Shown in pieces: positions 11,956 to 23,948 of a stretch of DNA of 64,000 nt. The stretch is taken from the NCBI GenBank assembly GCA_948474755.1, contig CAOLHI010000565.1, positions 186,001-250,000 on the forward strand, given 5' to 3'. Within the stretch, counting starts at the first letter, position 1; each line of letters starts with the position of its first letter. A program made the position numbers and the translations under genes. The notes below the pieces were generated by a model. That model saw only the letters and a list, made by a program, of their open reading frames with translations, ran no database searches and was not told where the DNA came from. The DNA comes from Ctenosaura bakeri. Its lineage: Eukaryota; Chordata; Lepidosauria; Squamata; Iguanidae.

Positions 11956-12659
11956 CTATCAGGATGTTTTGCAATTTCTCGACCAAGTAACGTGTTAAAA
12001 AAATGAAGCTTCCTGCTAATTTTTGTACTCCTTTGCCAATCATTCCTATTGATCTGATGTCTTTTGAAACGCATTAGAGAGATCTACAGTACTGGCCACA
12101 TATGCAAATACGGCTAAGATTAATTAACACCTCTTATTCCCCAATTGGTTGAGAAACATAATTGCAACCATAAGCCTTATTCTGTTGTCTTATCTCTCTT
12201 TGCCAACACACACAGTTTTTATACACGTATCACTAGTCTCATCATAATGACAGCCTTGGAAAATATAGAAGAATTCCTCTTAAGTGTTCTTAATTAAATA
12301 ACTTGTGTAGTTTTGCAACCTGGATCAAAGCCTGCTGTTTTGAAATATTTCTCCCATAGATGTGTTGTTTTTATGTCTGTGATGAGCTTTCTGGTTCTTG
12401 CAGTAGGAAGAACTTGGGACAGTTTGAGACCAGTATAGTAGCTGGAATACATTTGAGATGGGATAGAACTGTGTTTCTTGAATCTTATTCTTAAACCAAC
12501 CCTATGAAGCGCATAGTGTGGTCTCCCATACTTGTCCTCATGAAAATAGTGTAGAATGTAATTATGCAAGGAATCAGCACCTATTGAACAGTGTCTGTGA
12601 TGTCACTGATGTTGATCATGATGTTCTTCCTCGTACCAAAGTTTCTCCTGTGTTTCGAG
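11956..12659. other. Intronic sequence without recognisable feature
   Basis: AT-rich single-copy-looking sequence; the 91-codon open frame at 12294-12569 (- strand) has no domain. Confidence 0.4.
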
Positions 12660-12890
12660 TTCTTGTTGTTTGCCCTCAAGTTGCTTCCAACCTATGGCAA
12701 TGCTAAATTGAACCTATTCCAGGACTATTTTTTGTTTTGTTAAGATTTGTTCAAAGGAGGGTTGCTTTTGCCTTCCTCTGAGGCTGAGAGAGTGTGACTT
12801 GTCCAGGGTCACCCTATGGTGAGTAGGCATTTGGTCCCATGACGTCCCCAGAGCAAATTATCAAACCACTACATCATGCTGGTTCTCATC
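12660..12890 (-). repeat. tRNA-headed SINE with Bov-B-like tail (Sauria-SINE type)
   Basis: Read on the - strand it has the tRNA-like head, then GGTGACCCTGGACAAGTCAC, CTCTCAGCCTCAGAGGAAGG and a tail ending near CAACAAGAACTCG. The same body recurs at 16915, 21195, 21412, 29205, 35520, 38331, 51255 and 61230. Confidence 0.75.
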
Positions 12891-12911
12891 GTCTTTCTGC
12901 TACCACTGCCC

Positions 12912-13615
12912 AAGAGAAGTACGTGTGAAAGGGATCTAGGAGTCTTCATAGACCACAAGCTGAACATGAGTCAGCAGTGTGATGCGGCAGCCAAGAAAGC
13001 CAATGCAATTCTCGGCTGCATCAATAGCAGTATGGTGTCTAGATCGAGGGAGGTGCTGGTACCACTCTACTCTGCTTTGGTTAGACCCCATCTTGAATAC
13101 TGTGTCCAGTTCTGGGCACCCCAATTCAAGAAGGATATTGGCAAGCTGGAGCAAGTCCAGAGGAGGGCGACCAAAATGGTGAGAGGCCTGGAAGCCATGA
13201 AGCCCTATGAGGATAGACTTAGAGAGCTGGGTATGTTTAGTCTGCAGAAGAGGAGGTTAAGAGGGGACATGATAGCCATGTTTAAATATTTGAAGGGATA
13301 CCACGTAGAGGAAGGAGGGGACTTGTTTTCTGCTGCTCCAGAGACCAGGACAAGGAGCAATGGATTCAAGCTGCAGGAAAGGAGATTCCATCTGAACCTC
13401 AGGAAGAACTTCCTGACGGTCAGGGCTGTCCGGCAGTGGAATCTGTTGCCTCGGAGTGTCGTGGAGTCTCCTTCCTTGGAGGTTTTTAAGCAGAGGCTGG
13501 ATGGCTATCTGTCCAAGGGAGTGCTTTGAGGGTGTTCCTGCATGGCAGGGGGTTGGACTGGATGGCCTGTGTGGTCTCTTCCAACTCTGAATTTCTATGA
13601 TTCTATGATTCTATG
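12912..13615 (+). repeat. CR1 LINE, long 3' fragment with open RT C-terminus
   Basis: The frame reads from [20 protein letters not shown] through [20 protein letters not shown] and [16 protein letters not shown] to a stop at 13527-13529, about 200 codons with no break, then UTR with the GGCCTGTGTGGTCTC variant and an octamer tail. It inserted directly beside the SINE at 12660. Confidence 0.9.
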
Positions 13616-15692
13616 AAGTTTTTTTCCACAGGAGGTGTCTGGGACCTTATCCATGCAATTCCCCCACTTTCTCATGGAGTGCTCCGTTTCCCCCATCAGT
13701 GGTCTCAGGCTCATTCAGGGCCTTTACCTCTGGACAGGACATTCAGACGTGGGACAGCTGACCAGTGGGAATGCTAGCCACACTTAATTTATTTCCTCCA
13801 TCAGGGATTTGGGGTTCATCCCTCCCCAGCTCCATTTCTGTGATAGAAAAAAGAGAATTAGAACCCCTGAGTCTAATCTTACCCACAGAAGTTCTATAGT
13901 GGCCTGCTGGCTGGGGAGAACTCATATACAGGAAATTGGGGTCCCGCCACTGGCTGAAGGAGCAGTGTTGGGTGGGGAAATTTTAATCCCTGGGTGACAC
14001 AATCCCCTGATGTCATTCAGCACGTGGGCAGCTTTGAGGGAGGGGACATATGTGTCTTTGTCCAAATAAAGTTCCCAACCCTCGAGTTGTAATAACAGGA
14101 CCGGAAGAATTTTTCTGAACCAAACCAAGCGTCTGTCTAGTCTAGTATTATGTAGCCAGCTCCGTGGTTCTGGAAGCCTGCAAAAAAGGTATGACAGCAG
14201 CAGCTCTTTCTGAACCTGTGCATTTCATTTAACCAGAGTTGGGAAAAGTTACTTTTTTGGACTACAGCTGCCAGCCTCCCCCAAGCAGAGTAGCTGCCTT
14301 TTCTGACTCAGGCTTGTAGCTTTTGAAAGCTCTATTGCTTGCCCTCTATATAGGAGAAAACTAGTTGCATACTGTATGCTCCCAGTTTACAGCAACAAGA
14401 GGCCCCAAGCCAATGACTCTTTGGCTGAGAAATGAAACGCAGCAGCTCTTTTCCCAGTCAACATCTCCCTTATGGCGTAGAGCTGAAAGGCAGACAATGG
14501 GAAGGAAACCACAGAGAACCTAGGGTGGAAGAAGACTTTGGGCAAGCAGCACCAGTGGGAGGGTAACCCATTACCAGAATTGTTATTTGCAAGACTCTTC
14601 TGCCCATTGAATGCTGCACACTTTCCCCCTGTCTCCAGCAGTTGGAATCTGTGTGGGGTTTTTTCCCCTTCAAACTAAGTCCCACTGAGTTCCTTCTGAA
14701 TTTCCTTCCTAGTAAGTGTGCTTAGCATCCCAGTCCAAGGAATTAACCTCTCAGCAGTCTGAATTTCATTCCCACTGGTGTAATCTACAGTTTTCAGAAT
14801 GTGCCCAATCGCTTCCTATGCTAACCCCAGGAACTGACAGATGCCTGCTAACTTGATCCTTGCGTCTTCTCGCCCCAGCCCTCTTGCAAAAGACGGTGCC
14901 TGATCCAAGTGGAAGAGATTTTTAGTTTAACTGTCAGTACCCCCTGCTATTTGCTTAATGGTTGCGCAGTTGTATTCTTGCACAAATACTTGGCATCAGC
15001 TCGCTTGCTGTTTGGAGGCTGTTGGGTGTTGCATGGCTCTGAAATGGTGCTTTCACCAAAAGGTTATTTGTGTTGTTAAGGGATTTGTCAGTCTTAATGT
15101 TTCCTACACGTCTTTTGAAAAAAGGATCATAGTGAAAAAAGTGTGGTTTCCCAACCCTTTTCCTTTAACCAGGAGGACTGAGGGGTTTTTTGTTTTGTTT
15201 TTTTGCTGTTTGTGAGCTCATCTTTATCTTTCTGGAGTTTGGTACAGTCCACCTTCTGGTTACCAAGCTTCCAATCTGTGAACAGTGGCATTCTTGAGTT
15301 AAGCAGATTGATATCAATGTCCCACTTAAGTTTCCTTACAGATCTGAATTTATGGAAATTTATAATGCAAGAGTAATCATGCAGCTTTATATCTTTCTAT
15401 TCTGTTTTTACATTTCTTGAGAGGATCATTCGTATCACGTTGGCATTACTTGGTCTAGATACATTGCTTCTGTATATTTTTAGCAGCAGTTCAACATACC
15501 ATAGATATTTCCAGTCTAGGTCCAAGTGACTTCCCATAGACCAGGATTTCCCAGAACCTTGGGGTTCAATGAAAGATTGCTAGTGGTTCTGCAAGAAAGT
15601 GTGATTATTGGGAAAAAATAACTTTTTAAAACTTTGCGCAGCATGCAATGTTAGCATTTGAAGTGGTAAGCTGAAAATGGAATAATAGCACT
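13616..15692. other. Intronic sequence without recognisable feature
   Basis: Two kilobases without a recognisable gene or repeat family. Short open frames have no domain. A small inverted match (AATAATAGCACTAT against ATAGTGCTATTATT) at about 15679-15732 overlaps the next element. Confidence 0.4.
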
Positions 15693-15695
15693 ATT

Positions 15696-15885
15696 GGGAC
15701 TTCTGCATGACACTGTTATAGTGCTATTATTCCACTTTCAACATCCTATAGAGTCCTGGGGTTTGCAGTTTAGAGAGGGGCCTTTAGAATTCTTATCCAG
15801 ATACCTTTTTGGCCTCACTAAACTACAAATCCCAGAATTCCACAGGATGCTAATAGCACTATAACAGTGTAGTGCGGAAAGGCCC
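15696..15885. mobile_element. Palindromic MITE
   Basis: Same family as 9263-9456: ends GGGAC/GGCCC, conserved ATAGTGCTATTATTCCACTT and CCTGGGGTTTGCAGTTTAGA arms, and a diverged right arm. The target duplication is not clean. Confidence 0.75.
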
Positions 15886-16429
15886 TTAAAAGGGGATTCT
15901 ATCAACCTTGGCCTGCATTTGAAGTCTAACGTGCTACTTTATTCTTATTCTTATCTTAATGAGTGTTGTAAACACTGACTTGGCCTGAGTTGTATACAGT
16001 ATATATAGTAACACAGAAAACAGACTACCCTAAAATGATTAAGTGGTTCTAAACGAACGTGGAAGACCCTCACCCTTTTACACAGCAGTGATGATATAAG
16101 AGGGGAGGCAGAGCTCTGTGATAAAGAGAGGGTGCCTGGTCAGATTGGGAACTGCTACACCAACCTGGGAGAAGCAAGGACCTATCACACGATGCTTTTC
16201 CCCTTCTCCTCCCTTCAGCAATTAGTTGAATGAAAACTACTTTTGCACTGTAGACTCAGCTTGCAGACATTGGAGAAAGCTGAGGACATGAACCGAAATG
16301 TTGACATTCTTATTCCTGCTCTTGTGAATAAATCATAGCCAACTGCTTCTGATGGAGTGACAATTCAGTGTTCTGAAATGGAGGAGGGAGGTTGGCGTTT
16401 CTGGGTCCAATTCCACCTCCCTGGAACCT
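15886..16429. other. Intronic sequence without recognisable feature
   Basis: No gene or repeat family recognised. Confidence 0.4.
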
Positions 16430-16692
16430 GCTGGACAAGGAGCAATGGATTCAAGCTGCAGGAAAGGAGATTCCACCTGAACCTCAGGAAGAACTTCCTG
16501 ACGGTCAGGGCTGTCCAACAGTGGAAGAGGCTACCCAATGTAGTGTGGTTGAGTCTTCTTCTTTGGAGGTTTTTAAGCAGAGGCTGGATGGCCATCTGTT
16601 GGGGATGCTTTGATGGGTCTTCCTGCATAGCAGGGGTTGGACTCGATGTCCCCTGGGGTCTCTTCCAACTCCATGATTCTATGATTATTCTA
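16430..16692 (+). repeat. CR1 LINE 3' end
   Basis: Begins at the [20 protein letters not shown] segment and runs through the UTR to repeated ATTCTATG at about 16675-16692. Confidence 0.85.
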
Positions 16693-16914
16693 TGATTAAA
16701 GGGGGAAATCAGGAGGAGGAAAGAAAAACTGTGGGATGAGAGAGGATATTCAGGACTGTTCCTGCTCAATTGGAGCCGCTGAAGTCTGGGCCTCCAGTGG
16801 GATGTTCTCAAAGTTCTGTTCTCAATCAGTTCCTCTCCCCAACATCCAAATTGCATGGGAAAGAAATCTTGTAGGAGGATCAATGCATAGTAAATTGCAA
16901 CGGAGAGCCAACCT

Positions 16915-17125
16915 GGGGTAGATCCTTTGGGAGTAGGACTGAGACTCCAGGTGTTCTAATCCCCGTTCAGCCGCATAAGCTGGCTGAGTCACATTCTCTC
17001 AGCTCAAGAAGAGGGCAATGGCAAAACTTGTCTGTATAAATCTTACAAGAAAACTCTATGAGAGAGTCATCATAAGTTGGAGTCAACATGAAACTGCGTA
17101 CCAACAAGATTCCAACAGGTTAAGC
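16915..17125 (+). repeat. tRNA-headed SINE with Bov-B-like tail
   Basis: Contains the B-box-like GTTCTAATCCCCG, then GGCTGAGTCACATTCTCTCA and a tail ATAAGTTGGAGTCAACATG, the same architecture as 35520-35757. Confidence 0.65.
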
Positions 17126-17199
17126 ACATGAGTATTTTAAGGTGCTATGAAAATCTCTATTCCTGTTGTGCATGTACACATGATTATAGATTTCTTTTC

Positions 17200-17670
17200 T
17201 TTTTTTAAAAAATAAATTTTATTAAATTTCAACATAAAGTTTACGTAGAGTTAACATAACATAGTTCCTACCATCAAGCTGAAGAGAAAAGGAATAGAAA
17301 TCAAGAAAAAGAATATTACAGAAAATGCATAAGGAAAAAAAACGTTATAAAACTTTTAATAAAATAGTGAGAATTATGCCTGTTCTTCAATTATATAAGG
17401 CCTAAAAGGATAAAGGAAAAGAAAAAGAAAGGGAGAAAGAGGAAAAAGAAGAATAAAGGTAATAATTAAGAAAAAGTTATACTGCAGAGCAAGAAAATAA
17501 GAAAGATTAGGAGGAGGAGAGAAAGAAAACTATCAACTTTACTACTTAGCATTTCCTGCCCTCTGCCGACTTCCCACATCACATCAATTTAGTAAATCAA
17601 GATCCAAATAAACCCCTTCTGCTTGAAAGAAAGGAAAATCCTTTTGTATATATTTATATCTCTGAAATTC
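17200..17670 (-). repeat. Possible L1-type LINE 3' UTR
   Basis: Starts with an A/T-rich tract reading as a poly(A)-tailed 3' end on the - strand, followed by purine-rich sequence and a CTGCCGACTTCCCACATCAC segment that I associate with squamate L1 3' UTRs. No coding part is present, so the call is weak. Confidence 0.35.
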
Positions 17671-17707
17671 AGAGCTGTGGATTTTGTGTGCTCGATAATG
17701 TTTCTTG

Positions 17708-17887
17708 GGTCATTTCCACACTGCACTCTTATGGCGCGATTATTCCACTTTCAACATCCTATGGAATCCTGGGGTTTGCAGTTTCGGGAGGGGCCACCTG
17801 GCCCCTCCCAAAACTGCAAACCCCAGGATTCCATAGGATGTTGAAAGTGGAATAATCCCACCATAAGAGCATAATGCAGAAATGGCC
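17708..17887. mobile_element. Near-perfect hairpin MITE just upstream of a PIK3C3 exon
   Basis: Two arms of about 89 bp are inverted copies that meet at GGGGCCACC/TGGCCCC, with only a few mismatches. Ends GGTCATTTCC/GGAAATGGCC-like, flanked by TTG and TTA. It ends 128 bp before the exon at 18016. Confidence 0.85.
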
Positions 17888-17930
17888 TTAGTTATGAGAG
17901 TCGAACTGTGGATGGTAATGAATCGAGTAA

Positions 17931-18185
<255 letters not shown>

Positions 18186-18229
18186 TAAGAATTGTTGAAC
18201 TGGTCATCTGGTCATTTTGTGACCTTCAA

Positions 18230-18600
18230 ATGGCCTTCCTTTTCCAGATGGTTGGAGTCACTTCATAGATAAAATATAAAGAAAATAACATTAACACATC
18301 ATTCTAACACCATGCAAAATTCTTGGATACCTATATCTCAATCCTAGAATTATTCTGTATCTTCATAACTTCCCCCTCTGACTTTGGGAACGAGTTAAGT
18401 TCTATCTGTTCCAAAAACAATCACATAATCTTTTATAGATAATATTCCTGAGTATTTTCAAAAGTCAATGTTCACCATCTTGGTACCATTCCATAAATTC
18501 CTGTAATAGTTTATTATGCTATCCCATTCTTTCATAAATCTCTTATATTTATATTTATATATGTTTATCTTTTATGTTTATTTCTGGTTGGTTCTTGGAC
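18230..18600 (-). repeat. A/T-rich stretch, possible L1 3' UTR piece
   Basis: The region resembles the tail-proximal part of squamate L1 elements read on the - strand, but has no coding sequence or clear tail. It lies on the other side of the exon from 17200-17670, so it must be a separate insertion if real. Confidence 0.25.
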
Positions 18601-18629
18601 TTTAGAAATTGGATTGTGAAACACTGTAT

Positions 18630-18722
18630 TTTAGAACCATGTTTTCCTCCAGATGGTGCTGGACAGCCCTAGCCAGCACGGGCAGTGTTGAGGAATGCTG
18701 GGAGTTGCAGTCCGACATAATA
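18630..18722. repeat. Short palindromic interspersed repeat
   Basis: The GGACAGCCCTAGCCAGC and GAATGCTGGGAGTTGCAGTCC motifs form the familiar imperfect palindrome of a reptilian MITE-like repeat. Confidence 0.5.
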
Positions 18723-18889
18723 AAAATCAAACCTTATTTTACGGTCCATAGACACAACATAGCAAACCATCTAATTATACAGCATAGAAAAAATACACCT
18801 ACTAAAAATAGGATATAAATATATAAATAGGATTGACTTTGACTTTGTGTCACATAATGTCAACAGCTCAAGTCATAGAATCATAAAAG

Positions 18890-20123
18890 TAGAGATGAGA
18901 CGAATCCAGAATTTTCCAAATCCCTGGAAGGTTCTGTGAATCCACGAATCTCACAGATCTCATATCTTTCAAAACCTTTCTTTATAAAAGGGTTTAAAAA
19001 GCAAAGGAAACAAAGCACTTCTACTGTAAAGTGTTTTGAAGCAGAATTTGACATCTTTGTTTAATGAAAAACAAACTGAATAATAGTTTTCACTTTCAGG
19101 AAAGCGTACCCATGCACTTCTTATTCAGAATTACATATAATTTGGAAGTAGCTCCAGATGCTGAAGGATGCTCGAGGTGATGCCATCTCCTGGACTGACT
19201 ATTACAAAACAAAGCAAAAAAAAAAGGGGGGGGAAGGATAATCTTGGGCAAGACACACTCTCTCAGCCTTAGCAAAAGACTAGGCAAAGGCAAACCTCTC
19301 TCTGCAGAAATCAGGCCAGGACAATTGTCAGAGTTTTGCCTTAGGATCTCCCCAGATTGAAAATGACATGAAAGCCTTTTCTACTCAAGCAGGAAAATGT
19401 GAATTATCAATCCCACATTTTCCTACCTATGTAAACAGGGCCATGTACTACAGTCCAGAGATAATCCAGGTCAAAACTGGCTTTTCTTTGCATAGCTGCT
19501 TCTGGCATCCTGGGGTTTGTAGTTTGGTGATGCATCAGCAGACTCTGGCGGAGAAGGCTGTGACACTTTGTCCAACTACAAACCCCAGAATTGTGTCTGA
19601 AAGAGCTTTGCAAGGGAGCCATGCAAAGGAATCTTCTTCAGCTGCCCTTGAAATCTCAAGAAGACTGTCCCTTCCAGTCAAGTCTCAAGTCCTGCAACAA
19701 GGAAAGCACTTAAAAATGTCCAGTCTCAAGTCCTGAAACAAGGAAGGCACTTAACAAAAACCAACGAACACCAGCCTCTAGTCTTTTCCCATATCCCTAC
19801 CCTCCAGTCTCAAGTCAAAAGAATAGGAAAGAGAGAATAATTCGCTTGCAGAGGGAGGCAGTCACAGGGGCAGGCAGTAGGAGAGAGCTTGATCCGGGGG
19901 GCTCACGTCAGGATCAGGCCTCCGGGCATGCAGAAAAGCAGCTCTTGCCGCCTCTGTGCACCCGCACGGGCCTGATCCACGGTGCTCACACCAGCGCAGG
20001 CTTCCAGGCATGCATGGATTCGAAAGATTCAATTTGCCTGTTTTGGCCCAGGGATTCGGATCTGCGAATCTCGAATCTTTTCCAAGGATTTGAGGATTCA
20101 CGGATTTGGTTGGCCCATCTCTG
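18890..20123. mobile_element. hAT DNA transposon, ~1.2 kb, with 8 bp target-site duplication
   Basis: The ends are inverted (TAGAGATGAG at the left, CCCATCTCTG at the right) and subterminal GAATCCACGAATC / GGATTTGAGGATTCACGG motifs also mirror each other. The flanks CATAAAAG (18882-18889) and TATAAAAG (20124-20131) differ at one base, as expected of an hAT duplication. No transposase frame is visible, so it is non-autonomous. It contains a MITE-like segment (about 19440-19610) and a short direct repeat (CCAGTCTCAAGTCCTG at about 19674 and 19720). Confidence 0.75.
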
Positions 20124-20132
20124 TATAAAAGC

Positions 20133-20250
20133 TTAGAGTCTGAAGGGGCTATAAGGGCCATCTATTCCAACCACTTCCTATACAGCAACACACAACTAAA
20201 GCACTCCTGGAAGTTGTCTGTCAAAACTCTGTTTAGAGACCTGGCAAGGA
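20133..20250 (-). repeat. Old CR1/L3-like 3' fragment
   Basis: The AAGGGCCATCTATTCCAACC and AAAGCACTCCTGGAA segments match the reverse complement of CR1 3' UTRs at low identity. Confidence 0.5.
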
Positions 20251-20346
20251 GGTAAGTCCACAAGCCAAGTCCAAAAACTTGAAGAGGCCTATCAAATTTG
20301 CAACCCCTGTTTGAGGTGATGAACCTTTCAAACAAGATGTTCTTAT

Positions 20347-21045
20347 ACTCTTAACTGTTGTTACCCTGATTTCTGGGGTCCCTTGGGGGACACCTCAATG
20401 TGCTCCACGTGATGGGGAAGGGAAACTAGCCAGAGCACGAGCAATAGCATTGCGAGAGGCAGGGTAACCTAGTGGGGTCTTTTTACTCAGTTTTTACGGG
20501 GTCAGGCCAAGCCAAAAACCAAACAAAAATGTCCAATAAATGATTTTATTGAAAGAAAGTCTCACGCAGCAATGCAATCACTCACACACTCACTCAAGAC
20601 CTATGAAGAAGCAAAAGAGAGGAAATTGGATAGGAGAGTATTGGAGGGATACAACTGGGGTAATACTGCACCTTTTCCTGAAGTCCTGGGTCTGGGAAAA
20701 ACAGCGGAGAAGTGGGGCTCAACATGGAGAGGACTGAGAGGATTACTCAACGGACAGAGCAACAGTCTGCTGGAATGACCGGGAGCAATCTGAAGAAACT
20801 CTCAAAAACTGGGACTATTTGTAGGGGGAAAAGTACCTGCAAGGCTAATCCTTTCCCGGGGAGAACAATCGGTGTTGCAACGAGAAAGAAATTCCACAAA
20901 GGTAGCTTCCTTTGCGTGATGAGTTTACAAAGCATTGCCAAAGTCTCAGGATCTTAAATGGTCCTTGCCTGATAGGATATCGATGCTCAACTTGGGGCAA
21001 ACACACTAATCCCCTCAAGTCGGCTTCTCAGGGGCTGTAGTCAAA
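20347..21045 (-). repeat. LTR-like repeat, copy 1
   Basis: Homologous over about 600 bp to 33000-33881: both begin TGTTAYCCTGATTTCTGGGG on the + strand, share GGGACACCT, GAGGCAGGG, ACGGGGTCA and AAGTCC/AGCCC segments, and carry a - strand AATAAA signal about 190 bp in. TG/CA-like end and polyadenylation signal suggest a solo LTR in - orientation. No retroviral coding sequence is present. Confidence 0.5.
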
Positions 21046-21194
21046 TTTTTTGCACTGCACAACCGCTGACTTCCCTTGATCCTCACCTGTTTTCAGTTTC
21101 TTTCATCTTCATCTGGCATGTGAGATAAACTGATGTGTGTGTTTTGACCAAATCCAGAAACAGACTGACATGTGAACAAGTTGTTGTACTGCTG

Positions 21195-21412
21195 TTCTTA
21201 TTTTTGATATGGGCCATCAAGTTGACTTCAATGTATGGCAACTTTTTCCGAGGATTTTCTTGGCAGAATTTATTCAGAGCGGGTTTGCCATTGCTGCCGT
21301 CTGTTGGCTGAGAGAGTATGTCTTGTTCAAGGCCACTCAGTAGGTTTTTATGACTGAGTGGGAATTTGAACCATGTTCTTCCCCAGTCCTAGTGCAACCC
21401 ACAAACCACGGG
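21195..21412 (-). repeat. tRNA-headed SINE, - strand member of an inverted pair
   Basis: Tail ATCAAGTTGACTTC is at the left and the tRNA-like head (CCGGCTCT at the right edge) meets the head of the next SINE at about 21412. Confidence 0.7.
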
Positions 21413-21625
21413 ACCACACCGGCTCTGGGAGACCAGTGTTCGAATTTATGTTTGGCCATGGAGACCCACTGGGTGAACCTTGGGCAAGTCACGCTCTCTG
21501 AGCATCATAGGAAGGCAAAAGCAAACACCTTCAGGACAAATTCTGCCACGAAAACCCCATGACAGTTCCCATTAGGGTCAACATGAGTCAGAAATGACTT
21601 TCAAGCACACAATAAACAGCAAGAT
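21412..21625 (+). repeat. tRNA-headed SINE, + strand member of an inverted pair
   Basis: Head CGGCTCTGGGAGACCAGTGT, body GGGCAAGTCACGCTCTCTGA and tail ATGAGTCAGAAATGACTTTC are recognisable. It is head to head with the preceding SINE. Confidence 0.75.
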
Positions 21626-21939
21626 TATGAACGGGAATGGGAGCGACCAAAGGAATAGAAATTAAAAAATGTTCTTTCAGTTTTGTTTTCATTACAGTAC
21701 TAGCTTTAAAAATGCCCCACTTTGCTGATTACTTGGGTCTTGCAGGGTGGAAGGATTCTGAGAGTTATAGGCCAAAAAAATTACCTTTCCCAAGCTCTGC
21801 TTTGGAGTAAAAAAGAAAAGAAAACAGGGTCAGATGGCATGGTTTCGTTGGGAGTGACTGAAATATCAATCCACCCTTGTATCCCAGGTGTATAAAGACA
21901 GACCTGAGTTTGGGACCTGAATCAGGTTGGGAAGGAGCC

Positions 21940-22039
<100 letters not shown>

Positions 22040-22184
22040 CTGTTGGCCAGGAGGGAACATCTTCTCAGCCCCTGCTGTCCGCTTGGCTCCAATAGCATTC
22101 TGATCAGATGGGCAAAGCTTTATTGAAACATCAGGATTTTCATAGATCTCCCAAAGAAAGACAAAATGCATACAAGTTGCTTAT

Positions 22185-22380
22185 CATTATGAGTTCGATC
22201 CTGCCGGGCTCCAAGGTTGACTCAGCCTTCCATCCTTCCGCAGGTCGGTAAAATGAGTACCCAGCTTGTTGGGGGCATGTATAGAAAAATGTATCGAAAT
22301 ACATGCTATTTCTAAGTTGTTCGCCGCCTCGATCCATATGGAGAGGCGGGATACAAACAAACAAACAAATAAATAAATAC
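22185..22380 (+). repeat. SINE with L2-type 3' tail
   Basis: A B-box-like GAGTTCGATCCTGCC is followed by GACTCAGCCTTCCATCCTTC and GTAAAATGAGTACCCAGCTT, then by a GCCGCCTCGATCCA..GGAGAGGCGGGATA tail and (AAAC)n(AAAT)n. That tail is shared with the L2 LINE at 4640-5685, which implies mobilisation by L2 machinery. Confidence 0.75.
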
Positions 22381-23305
22381 AGAGAACAGATCTTTCTAAC
22401 ATTTTCCTGCAAACAAAAGCATGTTTTCAGTGGATTATCTTATTGACTTTTGACACAGTTCTTGCAAGAAGGCTTGTTTAGAATTGTTTAGGAAACCACA
22501 AATAAAATGGCTAGGAAAACTTTTTATTCCCAACAGATTACAACAGAGTTCTGAGGCATGGGGTTGAGCTCTGAGCTCTGGTTATTGTAGCTGACCTCTG
22601 ATTTGGGATGCACAGCCCTATTTGTGTTGTTCAGGAACTAACAGTGGTGATATGCAGGAACCACCAGAATTTTGTCTTTGGTACCCAAATACCCATCTAG
22701 CTGAACATATAACCTAGGTCTGAAGAGTCTGAGTCCAAGGAGAAGAGGGTTCCCTGTGTACTCAAACAGACTCCAAAGCCTGTAAAGGGAGAAATTTTCT
22801 TGAGCAGATGGTGATGCCTGAAAAAATGCATTGAAGAGACGGTGCAAAGCCCTGTCTGGGAAGAGGACACGGCATTGTCTCTTGATGAAAGCCGAGCCGG
22901 GGAGAAAGAAAGAATAGTCTTTTATAAAGTGACATTGATAATGCATTAGCAGCAATTCAGCAGAACAGGAAAACAAAGTTGAGTTATTAATCAGAGATTG
23001 CAGTAACTCCCATTCCCTCCAGAGAGTCATCACAAAGGGATTAACTTCCGCAGGTGACAGAGAAGGAATCCATTACGTGGGTTTCTTAGTGTGACACTTA
23101 AGACCAAATGAATGAGTGTGCGTGTGCGTGTACTGTATGCATGCACATCTCTCAAGGCACCAGATTTTTTTACTTTTATCTTTGCCCTTGCTGTGGGTTT
23201 CTTTACATTTGCCAGATTTCATTTTTTACATTTGTAATCCTGAATAACAGTGTTTTCGGTCCAGAATGTATTATCAAGAACAGGTGGCAGAACTAGGTGA
23301 GTCAG
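22381..23305. other. Non-repeat sequence, candidate conserved non-coding element
   Basis: No repeat family is recognised. On the - strand 22638-23033 stays open for 131 codons but shows no domain. The stretch about 22920-23060 (with GATAATGCATTAGCAGCAATT and GTTATTAATC) looks like regulatory, single-copy DNA; this is inference. Confidence 0.35.
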
Positions 23306-23366
23306 TCACTCTCTCTCTCTCTCTGTCTCATACACACACACACGCACACACACACACACATGCAGA
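23306..23366. repeat. (CT)n(CA)n microsatellite
   Basis: Short compound dinucleotide tract with a few interruptions. Confidence 0.95.
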
Positions 23367-23660
23367 GTCACTGTCACAGAAGGAGGAAATGGAAAGGCTG
23401 AGGAATGGTAGGTCTGCTTGCGTGCTGTTGAGAGAGAAGAAGGTGGGGCAACAGATCCCAAAGTGAGCAGGTGGTGTGCTGTTCTCCCTACTCTGGCAGC
23501 TACCAAAACCTGGGAATGCCCCTGCTGCTGCTGTTGCTGCTGTTTTTTGGTGGGGAAGGGAGGGAAGGAAGCTATGAGATAGTTCAGACATTGAAGAAGC
23601 AGCAGGTCTCAACTTGGAGAGGGAATGAAACAAGGATGTACTCACGGATGGAGGATACAT

Positions 23661-23948
23661 AGAATCATAGAATCATAGAATCAAAGAAGTGTAGAGTTGG
23701 AAGAGACCCCAGGGGCCATCCAATCCAACCCCAATCTGCCATGCAGGAGCACCCTCAAAGCACTCCCGACAGATGGCCATCCAGCCTCTGCTTAAAAACC
23801 TCCAAGGAAGGAGACTCCACCACACTCCGAAACAGCAGATTCCACTGCTGGACAGCCCTGACTGTCAGGAAGTTCTTCCTGAGGTTCAGGTGGAATCTCC
23901 TTTCCTGCAGCTTGAATCCATTGCTCCTTGTCCTGGTCTCTGGAAAGG
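23661..23948 (-). repeat. CR1 LINE 3' end
   Basis: Three ATAGAATC octamers at the left edge are followed by the reverse-complement UTR and last codons to the [12 protein letters not shown] segment, where it is 5' truncated. Confidence 0.88.

Noticed and set aside
22638..23033. 131-codon - strand open frame
   Set aside because: No domain, no splice context and no repeats; kept only as a possible conserved non-coding stretch.
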